In this document: one piece after another, positions 9,186 to 17,872 of the stretch
Numbering within the stretch: position 1 is the first letter of the stretch
Layout: the number at the start of each line of letters is the position of its first letter
NCBI GenBank assembly: GCA_020630715.1
Contig: JAHDIQ010000007.1
Span: 138,405-202,404, forward strand
DNA length: 64,000 bases
Direction: 5' to 3'
Source: Nonlabens sp.
Lineage (GTDB): Bacteria; Bacteroidota; Bacteroidia; Flavobacteriales; Flavobacteriaceae
Program-made: the position numbers and the translations under genes
Notes under the pieces: model-generated
Database searches by the model: none
Seen by the model: the letters and a program-made list of their open reading frames with translations, nothing else
What the model was told of the DNA's origin: nothing

Positions 9186-10034
9186 TTAACCTATTCCTAG
9201 GGAACTGGGATCCCAGGCTGGATTAATAAACTTTTTATAAAATAACATTCCTAAAAAGCCTACTAGTATTCCTATAATCACGATTACTAAAAAAGTTACC
9301 ATGGTCCAAATCAAAAAGAGGACACTCTTTCCTATAATTCCTGCTGTATCTAGTTTAAATAAACGCTTATACACATAAGCATTATAAAAAATCATAGCTA
9401 ATAAAGGAACATTAGACCAGATATAATAAAGATCCTTAAAAAAATAAATGATGATAAGATTAAATGGTACTAGTGTAATCGCAATCTGAGAATAGGTGTA
9501 GAGTTGAACAACAACTTGTTCTGTGTAATTATAGTAACGTTTTCCTCTGAATGTTAACTTCCCTAAAAACGCATAAATAGGTATGGATAACATTATAATA
9601 AACGACATATAGTCCTGGATGAACAGTGAATATCCTTCCATAAAAGACATTTGTGTCTTTACCATTGCTTCACTGTAGCCCATATTTTCATATAGATTTC
9701 TTAATTCTTGTGGATCAAACATTTCAAGATCCATTTTTTTGACAATAAAAAGAAAAATACCGGATAAGAATAAGCTTATAAATAGGTATCTTAATGCATC
9801 TACGTAACCCATTCTACGGCCAGAGATAAAGCCGTTAATAACAGCTTCTGGTTTTCTAAATAAGTCTATGAAAGTTCTAACAAATTTAGTGTCAAACCCT
9901 AAATACATATCTGCAAAATCAGCACCTACATTGCGTAATGTGATTCTGTTTTCAATCCATTTTGCCCCACAATCTGCACAATACCTTTTTTGTGCATAAA
10001 CGATACTACCGCAATTTTTACAAATTCGTTCCAT
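9186..10034 (-). CDS. DUF3667 zinc-ribbon membrane protein, paralog 1
   Basis: 282 residues. An N-terminal zinc ribbon (CKNCG...CADCG; Cys at residues 5, 8, 19 and 22) leads into the conserved block RITLRNVGADFADMYLGFDTKFVRTF and five or so transmembrane helices. This is the DUF3667 architecture, function unknown. It lies 2 bp downstream of a second DUF3667 gene, with strong similarity in the first 90 residues and divergent membrane parts, so the pair arose by tandem duplication. It is probably in an operon with cdaA upstream. Confidence 0.85.
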   Translation of the reverse strand: MERICKNCGSIVYAQKRYCADCGAKWIENRITLRNVGADFADMYLGFDTKFVRTFIDLFRKPEAVINGFISGRRMGYVDALRYLFISLFLSGIFLFIVKKMDLEMFDPQELRNLYENMGYSEAMVKTQMSFMEGYSLFIQDYMSFIIMLSIPIYAFLGKLTFRGKRYYNYTEQVVVQLYTYSQIAITLVPFNLIIIYFFKDLYYIWSNVPLLAMIFYNAYVYKRLFKLDTAGIIGKSVLFLIWTMVTFLVIVIIGILVGFLGMLFYKKFINPAWDPSSLGIG

Positions 10035-10036
10035 AG

Positions 10037-10864
10037 TTAGGTAAGCATAGCTTTTAATTCGTCTTTATATAGATAGGCAATTCCCGCACCTATTGCTGCT
10101 GCAATTAAGGATGCGATTATTAGAGTAATAATTATTACGACTACGCCTATTAAGGATCTCAATATCGTCTGACCTAGGCTTAAGTTGAAAACACGTTTGT
10201 AACAAAAAGCATTATAAAGAAAAAGCAATGGAACGCTAATAAAGCCAAACTCCATATATAACTGTGGATTTGTTAATATCATTATGATGGTAATCAATGC
10301 AAGGATGATAGTACTATGTCCATAAGTAAACATATAAAAAACGATCTGTTCTGTATAATTATAAAAGCGCTTTCCCCAGAACGTGATTCTGGCTGCTAGT
10401 GCTAAAATCGGTAGGCTTAATATGAGAATCAGACCTTGATAATTATTGATGGTGTTTAATACCTTTTTCATAACGGCTAGCATTTTTGCCTGATCCGCAT
10501 CACCTTGTTGTTCTATTGCAGCGGCACTTAATTGTGCATCAAGTACAATTTGATATCCCTCAGAATGAGACGTTACAAAAACACTAATACCTGTAACAAA
10601 TACAGCAAGTAACATATATCTAGTAGCATCCATGTAATTCATACGTCTACCATAGATATAACCGTTAATTACTTCTTCTGGTCTTACACATAGATCCCTA
10701 AAAGTGCGTACAAATTTAGTGTCAAAACCGATGTACATATCTGCAAAGTCAGAACCTACATTGCGCAATGTGATCCTGTTTTTAATCCATTTTGCACCAC
10801 ATCTTGAACAATACGCGTGGCCTTCATAAAGCAGTTGTGAGCAGTTTTTACAATGACGTTCCAT
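10037..10864 (-). CDS. DUF3667 zinc-ribbon membrane protein, paralog 2
   Basis: 275 residues with the same plan as its neighbour: zinc ribbon CKNCS...CSRCG, then RITLRNVGSDFADMYIGFDTKFVRTF and several membrane helices. The start lies 1 bp from the cdaA stop, which suggests cotranscription with the c-di-AMP synthase. Function is unknown. The link to c-di-AMP or turgor control is inference from context only. Confidence 0.85.
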   Translation of the reverse strand: MERHCKNCSQLLYEGHAYCSRCGAKWIKNRITLRNVGSDFADMYIGFDTKFVRTFRDLCVRPEEVINGYIYGRRMNYMDATRYMLLAVFVTGISVFVTSHSEGYQIVLDAQLSAAAIEQQGDADQAKMLAVMKKVLNTINNYQGLILILSLPILALAARITFWGKRFYNYTEQIVFYMFTYGHSTIILALITIIMILTNPQLYMEFGFISVPLLFLYNAFCYKRVFNLSLGQTILRSLIGVVVIIITLIIASLIAAAIGAGIAYLYKDELKAMLT

Positions 10865-10865
10865 A

Positions 10866-11642
10866 CTACTCTAGGTGGTTTTTAATCTTGATAGCTAGTT
10901 GCTCTAGATTATCATGGTTTTCAAAATCTGTATTGTGAATTAAAGAAATTTGTCCTGTTTCTTCACTTACTACAATGGCAATGGCATTACTACGCTCAGT
11001 AATCCCTACGGCTGCTCGATGTCGTAACCCAAATCGTTGCGGAATCTTATTGTTATCACTCACAGGCAAAATAACTCTAGTTGCCGTAATGCGATTTCCT
11101 TCTATAATCATTGCGCCATCATGCAATGGAGAGTTCTTAAAAAAGATACTTTCTATAATAGGAGCATTAACTTTGATATCATGCTCGTCACCAGTTTTCT
11201 TTACAAACTCTAAGGAACCATCACGCTGGATTACGATTAAGGCACCAGTATAAGTTTGAGACATACGACCACATGCTTTTACAATCTGATCTACTGCGGT
11301 GTAATCAGTTTCACTGTCTTTATTTAAAAATCGTAGCTGTTTAAGAATTGCCTTTTTACTAGTAAGATTTGTGGATCCTAACATCAATAAAAATTTCCTG
11401 ATCTCTTGCTGGAATACCACGATCAGTGCAAAAACACCAGCGCCAGTAAAAGCACCTAATGCACGACTTAGTAATTCCATTTTTAGGGTAACGGTAATAC
11501 TAAAGATCACATAGATGATCACGATACCTATAAAGATATTTATCGCCGCGGTTCCTTTTACTAATCGGTATAAATAGTAGGTAAGTCCTGCTACTAGCAA
11601 GATGTCTACGACGTCCAGTATCCTGATATCAGGTAATTCCAC
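10866..11642 (-). CDS. cdaA: Diadenylate cyclase (c-di-AMP synthase), membrane type
   Basis: Makes the second messenger c-di-AMP from two ATP. 258 residues. Three N-terminal membrane helices (about 10-30, 34-55 and 62-80) precede a DAC domain with the catalytic DGA motif (SPLHDGAMII, near residue 174) and the RHR motif (LRHRAAVGIT, near 206). No CdaR regulator gene follows, unlike in Firmicutes. It is downstream of folP on the same strand (114 bp gap), an order I recall from many Bacteroidetes. Confidence 0.95.
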   Translation of the reverse strand: MELPDIRILDVVDILLVAGLTYYLYRLVKGTAAINIFIGIVIIYVIFSITVTLKMELLSRALGAFTGAGVFALIVVFQQEIRKFLLMLGSTNLTSKKAILKQLRFLNKDSETDYTAVDQIVKACGRMSQTYTGALIVIQRDGSLEFVKKTGDEHDIKVNAPIIESIFFKNSPLHDGAMIIEGNRITATRVILPVSDNNKIPQRFGLRHRAAVGITERSNAIAIVVSEETGQISLIHNTDFENHDNLEQLAIKIKNHLE

Positions 11643-11756
11643 TTCAGTTGGTTTTTGTAAAAATAGGATTAATTTTTTTCACTTTGTCGTGAAAAAGATG
11701 AAAGAGCATTAAGCCATAAGCCACTAGAAAAAAAATCCATATACATGATGGTTACT

Positions 11757-12587
11757 TTACTTTTTATATAATAATTGGTGCAATTGAATCACTTCCATCG
11801 CCTCTTTAACATCATGAACACGTAGGATAGAAGCTCCTTGTTGTAAACAGACCATGTGTAAGGCACTAGTTCCATTAAGAGCTTGCTGGGCAGTGATGTC
11901 TAGCGATTTGTAAATCATAGATTTTCTGGAGACACCACTTAAAATAGGAAGATTGTGAGTTGCTAATTGTAATTGGTTTTTAAGTAATTGATAGTTTTGA
12001 GGAATTGTTTTGGCAAATCCATAGCCAGCATCAATAATGATGTCATTCACGCCATGTGATCTAGCTATGGCGATACGTTTACTAAAATAATGATTTACAT
12101 CCATTACCAGATCATCATACTGGGTTAGTGATTTCATGGTTTGTGGTGTACCACGCATGTGCATCATGATATAAGGAACCTTTCGTTCACCTACTAGCGG
12201 TATTACCTTTTCATCCAGCAATCCTGCACTAATATCATTGACTAGGTTTGCTCCGTGATCTAGGGCTGTTTTAATGACGCTTTCGCGAAAGCTATCTACA
12301 CTCAAATTAATACTACTAAAAGCATTTGTAATCGCATCTATAATAGGTATCACACGTCGCAGTTCTTCATCTACCGAAATGTCTGTACCATCAGGTCTAG
12401 AGCTATAACCACCTACATCTATAAAGGTCGCACCATCGTTTAACATCTGTTCTACTTGAGTAAGAACATCACGATCTGACTTAAGTTTACCACCATCATA
12501 AAATGAGTCTGGTGTGACGTTAACTATTCCCATCACGCGTGGCGTACTCAAATCGATAAGTCTACCGCTACAATTTATCTGATGCAT
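11757..12587 (-). CDS. folP: Dihydropteroate synthase
   Basis: Joins p-aminobenzoate to the pterin pyrophosphate in folate synthesis; the sulfonamide target. 276 residues. Signatures are MGIVNVTPDSFYDGG (residues 19-33), FIDVGGYSSRPDG near 57, and IDAGYGFAKT near 180. It carries a GCTTTCGCGAAAGC palindrome in frame as SFRESV near residue 100. It is divergent from the DUF1599 gene. Confidence 0.96.
   Translation of the reverse strand: MHQINCSGRLIDLSTPRVMGIVNVTPDSFYDGGKLKSDRDVLTQVEQMLNDGATFIDVGGYSSRPDGTDISVDEELRRVIPIIDAITNAFSSINLSVDSFRESVIKTALDHGANLVNDISAGLLDEKVIPLVGERKVPYIMMHMRGTPQTMKSLTQYDDLVMDVNHYFSKRIAIARSHGVNDIIIDAGYGFAKTIPQNYQLLKNQLQLATHNLPILSGVSRKSMIYKSLDITAQQALNGTSALHMVCLQQGASILRVHDVKEAMEVIQLHQLLYKK
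12277..12292. repeat. GCTTTCGCGAAAGC palindrome, copy 3 (inside folP)
   Basis: The 14-bp core is read on the minus strand as Ser-Phe-Arg-Glu-Ser in folP. The reading frame is intact. Confidence 0.9.
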
Positions 12588-12641
12588 TAATTATGGTAAT
12601 TAAAATTTAAAACCGAAATTTACGCAAAAATTTACCTGTTT

Positions 12642-13178
12642 ATGTCTCAAACCAGCCAGCAATATGATGCCGTAATTAATACTTGCCGTACGTTGTTTTC
12701 TAACAAAATGAAGGATTACGGTAGCGCATGGCGCATTTTGAGATTACCATCACTTACAGATCAGATTTTTATAAAAGCACAACGCATCCGTGGTTTACAA
12801 ACACTAGCCGAATCTAAAGTGGATGAAGGACAAGAAAGTGAATTCATAGGAATTATTAATTATTCTGTAATGGCACTGGTACAACTAGAGAAAGGTGTTG
12901 TGGAACAACCAGATTTATCACTTGAAGAATCATTAGCACTGTATGATCATCATATTGCCGTAACAAAGCAATTAATGATGGATAAAAATCATGATTATGG
13001 TGAGGCGTGGCGAGATATGCGTGTAAGTTCACTAACAGATTTGATCTTACAAAAATTGTTACGTGTTAAACAAATTGAAGATAATGAAGGTAAAACCATC
13101 GTTTCTGAAGGTCTAGATGCAAATTATCAGGACATGATTAACTACGCGGTCTTTGCGATGATACATTTGGGAGAATAG
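12642..13178 (+). CDS. DUF1599 protein with internal duplication
   Basis: 178 residues. Two homologous halves are visible: KDYGSAWRILRLPSLTDQI near residue 24 and HDYGEAWRDMRVSSLTDLI near 120, each followed by a Lys/Arg-rich helix and a NYSVMALVQLEKG or NYAVFAMIHLGE ending. The family (DUF1599) is typical of Bacteroidetes and sits next to folP. Its activity is unknown; a nucleotide-binding or modifying role has been proposed for the domain. Confidence 0.85.
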   Translation: MSQTSQQYDAVINTCRTLFSNKMKDYGSAWRILRLPSLTDQIFIKAQRIRGLQTLAESKVDEGQESEFIGIINYSVMALVQLEKGVVEQPDLSLEESLALYDHHIAVTKQLMMDKNHDYGEAWRDMRVSSLTDLILQKLLRVKQIEDNEGKTIVSEGLDANYQDMINYAVFAMIHLGE

Positions 13179-13480
13179 AGAGGTTTCTGTTTCAAAGTTC
13201 ATTATTCTAAAGCCCAAGTTCCAAATTCCAAGCGTCAAAGCCTGAAGCTCAAATTCCCAAAACTTTAATTGTTTCAATCTGTACAGCTATATTCTTTTTA
13301 TAACTGCTTTCCTATTGTCATGGCAAGTAAAGTGCAACGATACAATGTATTGTTATGAATTCTGAGTTTCAAAAGTCATTGAAATTGTAATCAGGAATTT
13401 CTTCCACTTCAACAGATTCCTTCTCTCGGCTTAGCCTAGATCGGAAAATGCGGTTGATATTTTCAATTACCAATTTCTAA
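13179..13480. other. 302-bp intergenic region with degenerate short repeats
   Basis: No convincing gene. Positions 13200-13263 hold a degenerate short-period repeat made of variants of AAGTTCCAAATTCCAAGC and AAGCTCAAATTCCC, a low-complexity type seen again at 39160-39200. The rest shows no recognisable feature. Confidence 0.6.
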
Positions 13481-14278
13481 TCAAGACATCCATTCATCCT
13501 TAAAGAGAAGGATTTTCTTCATATAGGAAAATAGTACTGGAAATTGCTGGTTAAAATCTGCTGGTGATTCAAAGAAGTACTCGCCTAGTACAGCCATGAA
13601 CTCATATTGATTTGTAAAGGCGTAATCCCTAAAATAGGACGCATTATCCAGTCGTTCACGCACTGCTGGATCCATGATATGGCGTAAAATGAGCTGGTGG
13701 TATTTATGAAAACGAACGGCATCAATATCTGTACTGCGTTCACTTTCAAAATGCATCACGTGCATGAATTCGTGTAATCCTAAATGAAAATTATCATCAT
13801 CTACAGCCATACCACGCAGGAAATCTTCCCACGATAGCGCCAGCACTTTGGCACGTGGATTATATTCACCTTTATGCATGGCTTCATTAGTAGGACTTTG
13901 AAATGCTTGTTCAAAAAACAAAATGGTATCCAGCATCGGGAATAGATAACTACGCCTACCGAAGCTTAGTCGACAGGCTACAGCGCTAGTGTAAACTAAT
14001 TGCGCGTCTGTTACTATAGGTTTATGTCTGTGTTTAAATTTCTTATCTTTAATGAAAGATGCAACGCGATGTTCAAATTGCTTTTGGTATTTAGGAGAAA
14101 GCTTCTGGAAGAACGGATAGGTTTGTAGTATACGCTTTCGCGAAAGCGGTAACCGTTTATAGCTCACAAATTGTCTATTCCACACAAAGTCGTTACTGCG
14201 CTGTAGTTTACGCAAAATTAAATGACCAAAAAACAGCAAAAACCCTATGCCTACCGCAGCAAATGCATACGGTGCCAT
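13481..14278 (-). CDS. MtfA-like zinc metallopeptidase
   Basis: 265 residues. One N-terminal membrane helix precedes a domain with the HExxH zinc site (GLHEFMHVMHFE, near residue 169). The layout matches the MtfA/DUF980 peptidase family. In E. coli MtfA binds the repressor Mlc; no Mlc equivalent is visible here, so the role is unknown. The gene contains a GCTTTCGCGAAAGC palindrome read as LSRKR near residue 45. Confidence 0.85.
   Translation of the reverse strand: MAPYAFAAVGIGFLLFFGHLILRKLQRSNDFVWNRQFVSYKRLPLSRKRILQTYPFFQKLSPKYQKQFEHRVASFIKDKKFKHRHKPIVTDAQLVYTSAVACRLSFGRRSYLFPMLDTILFFEQAFQSPTNEAMHKGEYNPRAKVLALSWEDFLRGMAVDDDNFHLGLHEFMHVMHFESERSTDIDAVRFHKYHQLILRHIMDPAVRERLDNASYFRDYAFTNQYEFMAVLGEYFFESPADFNQQFPVLFSYMKKILLFKDEWMS
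14131..14149. repeat. GCTTTCGCGAAAGC palindrome, copy 4 (inside the MtfA-like gene)
   Basis: The core with partial arms is read on the minus strand as Leu-Ser-Arg-Lys-Arg, a different frame from the copies that give FAFAKA or FRES. Confidence 0.9.
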
Positions 14279-14318
14279 CCATTGTGTTTCTGGATTGATC
14301 AGGTATGTAAACGTGTGA

Positions 14319-15035
14319 CTAATCTCTAGAGAATATGCTTAATAAATACCAGAATAATAGCATTAAGGACGCAAATAAACCTAGTGATGCACCTACGTAT
14401 TGATCTGTACTGTATTTATGAACTAGGTTAGAAGTTTGATATAAAATAGATCCAGCGGCTAGTCCTACCATTGCGACGCTAAAAAACAATCCTAGATTAA
14501 AGCCAAAAAGTAATCCAGCGGCAATTAAACCTAATGCGATAAATCCACCGATCATTAAAATATTACGTAGGAATGAAAAATCTTTTTTTGTGAATAATAC
14601 GATCGCGCTTAGTCCAGAAAATAAAGCTAGCGTCATTACAGCGGCCTGATTAATGACGCTGTTGCTAAAAATATCATAGCCATTACCATCAGAATAAGCA
14701 ATGGCGATCCATATCATAGGTAGGAAGATAAATGCTTCTGCAATTACGTATAGAACTAGCGCTCCATACTGTACTGTTTTATCGTGTGATTTATGCGCTA
14801 GATTTTCTGCATAGTTAGTAGCAAGCATAAAACCACCTAACATAAGTAACCAGCGCCATCCTTGAGTCATGGATAAAGCAAATTCTACTAGTGGATCAAT
14901 GCGTAAGAAGATGGATATGACTACAATAAATAATAAAACAGCTAGAGCAACGTGCGAATAGGTTTTTTTATAAAATTCAATTCTAGTGTCATTTGCTACG
15001 TGGCTTAATGGCTGGTAAGATGGTTGTGTTTCCAT
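14319..15035 (-). CDS. Bax inhibitor-1/YccA-like membrane protein
   Basis: 238 residues with seven predicted membrane helices. The polar N-terminus (METQPSYQPLSHVANDTRIEFYKKTYSHVA) and the pattern of short loops fit the BI-1/YccA superfamily, in which some members are pH-sensitive calcium leak channels. The last helix lacks a long tail. It lies 40 bp from the MtfA-like gene on the same strand and is divergent from the ECF sigma factor operon. Confidence 0.8.
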   Translation of the reverse strand: METQPSYQPLSHVANDTRIEFYKKTYSHVALAVLLFIVVISIFLRIDPLVEFALSMTQGWRWLLMLGGFMLATNYAENLAHKSHDKTVQYGALVLYVIAEAFIFLPMIWIAIAYSDGNGYDIFSNSVINQAAVMTLALFSGLSAIVLFTKKDFSFLRNILMIGGFIALGLIAAGLLFGFNLGLFFSVAMVGLAAGSILYQTSNLVHKYSTDQYVGASLGLFASLMLLFWYLLSIFSRD

Positions 15036-15151
15036 AGTTTTTTTAGGTTATTACCGTGAAGATAATTATTCTTAAACATCTAACGCTGGTAGATTATAAA
15101 AATTACAGCGTTGATTAAACTTTTAAACTATCTTGTAGTCATAAGAAATGT

Positions 15152-15700
15152 ATGAATAACGTTGCAGATCAGAAGATCCTAGATTTAGTTACAACTGCCA
15201 CCACACGTGATGCAGGTTATCGATTATTGTTGCAAACTTATCAGGAACAAATGTACTGGCAAATACGTAAAATGGTACTGGATCATGATGATACACATGA
15301 TGTATTACAAAATGTGTGTGTAAAGGTTTTTAAAGGAATCAATAACTTTAGAGGTGATAGTAAGTTGTCTTCATGGTTATTCCGTATTGCTTATAATGAG
15401 TCCATCACTTTTTTAAATAAGAAGTCTAAACAACTAAAGGTTTCTAGTACAGAATTACAAGAAACGCTGGTCAATAATCTAGAAGCAGATGTTTATTTTA
15501 CCGGTGATCAGGTACAATTAGAATTACAAAAAGCACTAGCACAATTACCTGATAGACAGAAAGAGGTGTTTAATTTACGTTATTATGACGAGATTAAATT
15601 TAAAGATATTGCAACCATACTAGACCTGTCAGAAGGTGCTGTGAAATCTAGTTATCATATCGCTGTTAAAAAGATACAAGCATTTATTAAAGAAGATTAA
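15152..15700 (+). CDS. ECF-family RNA polymerase sigma factor
   Basis: 182 residues. Sigma region 2 is visible as DHDDTHDVLQNVCVKVFKGINNFRGDSKLSSWLFRIAYNE (residues about 49-88), and region 4 as LPDRQKEVFNLRYYDEIKFKDIATILDLSEGAVKSSYHIAVKKI (about 131-175). No region 3 is present. It is the first gene of a three-gene set with a transmembrane repeat protein (probable anti-sigma) and a Spy-like periplasmic protein. Confidence 0.92.
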   Translation: MNNVADQKILDLVTTATTRDAGYRLLLQTYQEQMYWQIRKMVLDHDDTHDVLQNVCVKVFKGINNFRGDSKLSSWLFRIAYNESITFLNKKSKQLKVSSTELQETLVNNLEADVYFTGDQVQLELQKALAQLPDRQKEVFNLRYYDEIKFKDIATILDLSEGAVKSSYHIAVKKIQAFIKED

Positions 15701-15735
15701 ACTTTTTATAGATTCATAAGTCATAGAAGTAAGTA

Positions 15736-16335
15736 ATGAAAGATAAAAAAACATATCATAAGGAATTAGGCTTTAAGTTGCCAGATAACTACTTTGAGAA
15801 TCTAGAAGATCAACTGATGGATCACGTTTCTTTAACAAGTGAATTATCTGATGATGCTGGCTTTAAGACGCCTGGTGGTTATTTTGACACACTTACAGAT
15901 GAATTAGTAGTTCATGCAAGCTTAAAAGATGCCATAGGTGATGACCATGCGTTCACGGTTCCTGATGGTTATTTTGAATCGCTTTCTAGTGAGTTGTTAC
16001 CAGATGATACTAACCTTACTAAGGAAGTAACGGTTAAAAAATTAAACTGGTGGTATCCAGCGCTGGCGGTTGCGGCAGGACTAGCAGTGCTATTTTCATT
16101 AAATATTACAGGATCGCCTAGTGACGATGTAGATTTTGCACAGTTAGAAACTACAGAAATTGAAGCGTTTTTTGCATATCAATCAGATGATGATCAGGAT
16201 CATTCATTAGAGTTACTTTATGCAACACAACCAGATTTATTAGAAGATATTTCCATTCATACAGAATTCTCTGAAGATGAATTGTACAATTACTTATTAG
16301 AAGATATAGATTTAAACGAAATTATTATAGAATGA
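15736..16335 (+). CDS. Transmembrane protein with three 30-residue repeats, probable anti-sigma partner
   Basis: 199 residues. The cytoplasmic part has three copies of a motif with exact 30-residue spacing: FKLPDNYFENLEDQL (13), FKTPGGYFDTLTDEL (43) and FTVPDGYFESLSSEL (73). A single membrane helix follows (about 106-123) and then an acidic periplasmic tail. The place directly after an ECF sigma gene and the topology suggest an anti-sigma or sigma-binding role; this is inference. The stop overlaps the next start by four bases (ATGA). Confidence 0.75.
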   Translation: MKDKKTYHKELGFKLPDNYFENLEDQLMDHVSLTSELSDDAGFKTPGGYFDTLTDELVVHASLKDAIGDDHAFTVPDGYFESLSSELLPDDTNLTKEVTVKKLNWWYPALAVAAGLAVLFSLNITGSPSDDVDFAQLETTEIEAFFAYQSDDDQDHSLELLYATQPDLLEDISIHTEFSEDELYNYLLEDIDLNEIIIE

Positions 16336-16805
16336 AACATTTAATCATCATACTAATGCTATTAGTGGCTCAAGTCACCATAGCACAGCCACCTAGAGAT
16401 GGCGAGCCTGATCGTAAAGAAGCACGTGATCGTATAGAGGCGATGGCAGTAGCTTATATTACAGATGAGCTGAGTCTTACCACGCAAGAAGCTCAGAAAT
16501 TCTGGCCTATTTTTAATGAGATGCGTAAAAAGCGCATGGAACTAGATCGCAGTAAGCGCAAGCTTATTAAGGAAATGGAATCAAATTTTGAAGCGATGAC
16601 AGATGCGCAAGCGCAAGATTATGTAAATCGTTTAAAAGTTATTGAAACTGGTATTTCCAGAGCTGGTTATGAGAACCGTAGTGAGGATATTATTGCTATT
16701 ATAGGTGCAAAACGATTCCTTAAACTCATTAAGGCCGAAGAAGATTTCAGACGTAAAATGATCAAAGAATTTAGAAAACGTCGCGATAGCGGTAGAAAGA
16801 GATAG
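16332..16805 (+). CDS. Periplasmic Spy/CpxP-like helical protein, ECF-linked
   Basis: 157 residues. A signal peptide (MKHLIIILMLLVAQVTIAQ) is followed by a long, highly charged helical region. LSLTTQEAQKFWPIFNEMRKKR near residue 47 resembles the LTxxQ-containing heavy-metal sensor and chaperone family. In Bacteroidetes such genes often follow an ECF sigma factor and its anti-sigma. A role in sensing envelope stress or metal is inferred. Confidence 0.75.
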   Translation: MKHLIIILMLLVAQVTIAQPPRDGEPDRKEARDRIEAMAVAYITDELSLTTQEAQKFWPIFNEMRKKRMELDRSKRKLIKEMESNFEAMTDAQAQDYVNRLKVIETGISRAGYENRSEDIIAIIGAKRFLKLIKAEEDFRRKMIKEFRKRRDSGRKR

Positions 16806-16863
16806 CCATTAGATTTGTTTAGTTTGTAAAACTTTTATCACCTCACAGTGGTAGAAGTTTTTT

Positions 16864-16895
16864 TTTGCTCATTAGTTCTTGCATCACTAACTTTG
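16864..16895 (+). promoter_or_regulatory. Promoter of the lipoprotein gene (TTTG-N20-TAACTTTG)
   Basis: TTTG at 16864-16867 and TAACTTTG at 16888-16895 are 20 bp apart, fitting the Bacteroidetes consensus. The predicted start lies about 10 nt before the ATG. Confidence 0.6.
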
Positions 16896-16911
16896 AAATT
16901 CAAAAAAATCA

Positions 16912-17256
16912 ATGGTTATGAAAAAATTACTTTTTTTATCGATTGCGGTAATAGTGATGAGTTGCCAGCAATCTGTTCAACAAGCGCCTGAAACAGGCGA
17001 TCCTATTAAAGATAGTAAGGAATATAAAGAATATGTTGAAGCATATAACGATTATTTATCCTGCAAGCAGGAACGTCCAGCACTCACCACCGCTTACATG
17101 AATAAAGAACTAAGCGCAGATGACTTTCAAAAGCGACTAGAAAAAAACACCAAAACTTGCCAACTGAAAAAACAAATTTTCAATTCTAGATGGAGAATCT
17201 TAGAGGCATCGTTTGATAAAGAACAACTTACCTTAGATTATAAACTAGAAGAATAA
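16912..17256 (+). CDS. Small lipoprotein, function unknown
   Basis: 114 residues with a lipobox (MSC, Cys near residue 18), so membrane-anchored. The mature part is charged and helical and holds two further Cys residues (SCKQER and TCQLKK) that could form a disulfide. An alternative ATG lies two codons downstream. Nothing else is recognisable. It is convergent with the DUF4230 gene, with 1 bp between the stops. Confidence 0.7.
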   Translation: MVMKKLLFLSIAVIVMSCQQSVQQAPETGDPIKDSKEYKEYVEAYNDYLSCKQERPALTTAYMNKELSADDFQKRLEKNTKTCQLKKQIFNSRWRILEASFDKEQLTLDYKLEE

Positions 17257-17257
17257 A

Positions 17258-17872
17258 CTACTTCAAAAATTCAGTAGTAGATTCTATGGCGCTACCATCA
17301 TAAACGATTTTCCAGTCCATAGAATTACTTAAGGCATAAATGCTGGCAAGCTCTGTAAGGAGTCTATCGTCAGCATTTTTTATGAGATCTGATGTAGCGA
17401 CTTGTGCCGTGATATCTTTTTTGATCTTTGATTTAATGGTGTTAAAATCTTTTGCCTCAAAGGTGTTGATCCATCCATTATCCAGATCATAAAACTGTAA
17501 ATCAGGATCTACCTTAATCTCTGGTTCTGGGATAGAGGTGATGTGAATGGTTTTAGTGGTAGCATCAATTTCATAGCCTAGCTCTTTTAAATCATAAATG
17601 ATCTGTACACTAGTATTAGAACTAATCAATGCCTTTTTCTGACTGCTAAAATAATCCCAGCCATAACTCTTTGTGTTTTGGTAATTATAGATTTTTGCAT
17701 AGTTAGCCTCTGTAACGATTAACTTGCGCACCTGATTAATCTCACGCTCTATCAATGCTGTTTGTGCCATTAATTCCTCGTGCTCACTGCGGTACGATTT
17801 ATAGTAATCATATAAAATGACCAGTGCTAGCATGATTCCAGCGCCTAATAAAATTGTTTTTAAATTTTTCAT
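17258..17872 (-). CDS. DUF4230 protein
   Basis: 204 residues. One N-terminal membrane helix (about 8-24) is followed by an extracytoplasmic domain. The segment ALISSNTSVQIIYDLKELGYEID and the following ITSIPEPEIKVDPDLQFYDLDNGWINTF fit DUF4230, a family of unknown function. The start overlaps the stop of the GSCFA gene by four bases, so the two are translationally coupled. Confidence 0.8.
   Translation of the reverse strand: MKNLKTILLGAGIMLALVILYDYYKSYRSEHEELMAQTALIEREINQVRKLIVTEANYAKIYNYQNTKSYGWDYFSSQKKALISSNTSVQIIYDLKELGYEIDATTKTIHITSIPEPEIKVDPDLQFYDLDNGWINTFEAKDFNTIKSKIKKDITAQVATSDLIKNADDRLLTELASIYALSNSMDWKIVYDGSAIESTTEFLK

Noticed and set aside
12880..12900. Possible sigma-54 promoter (TGGCAC-like) in the DUF1599 gene
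   Set aside because: The GC element at the right spacing is absent and the site lies inside a coding region with no gene downstream on that strand.
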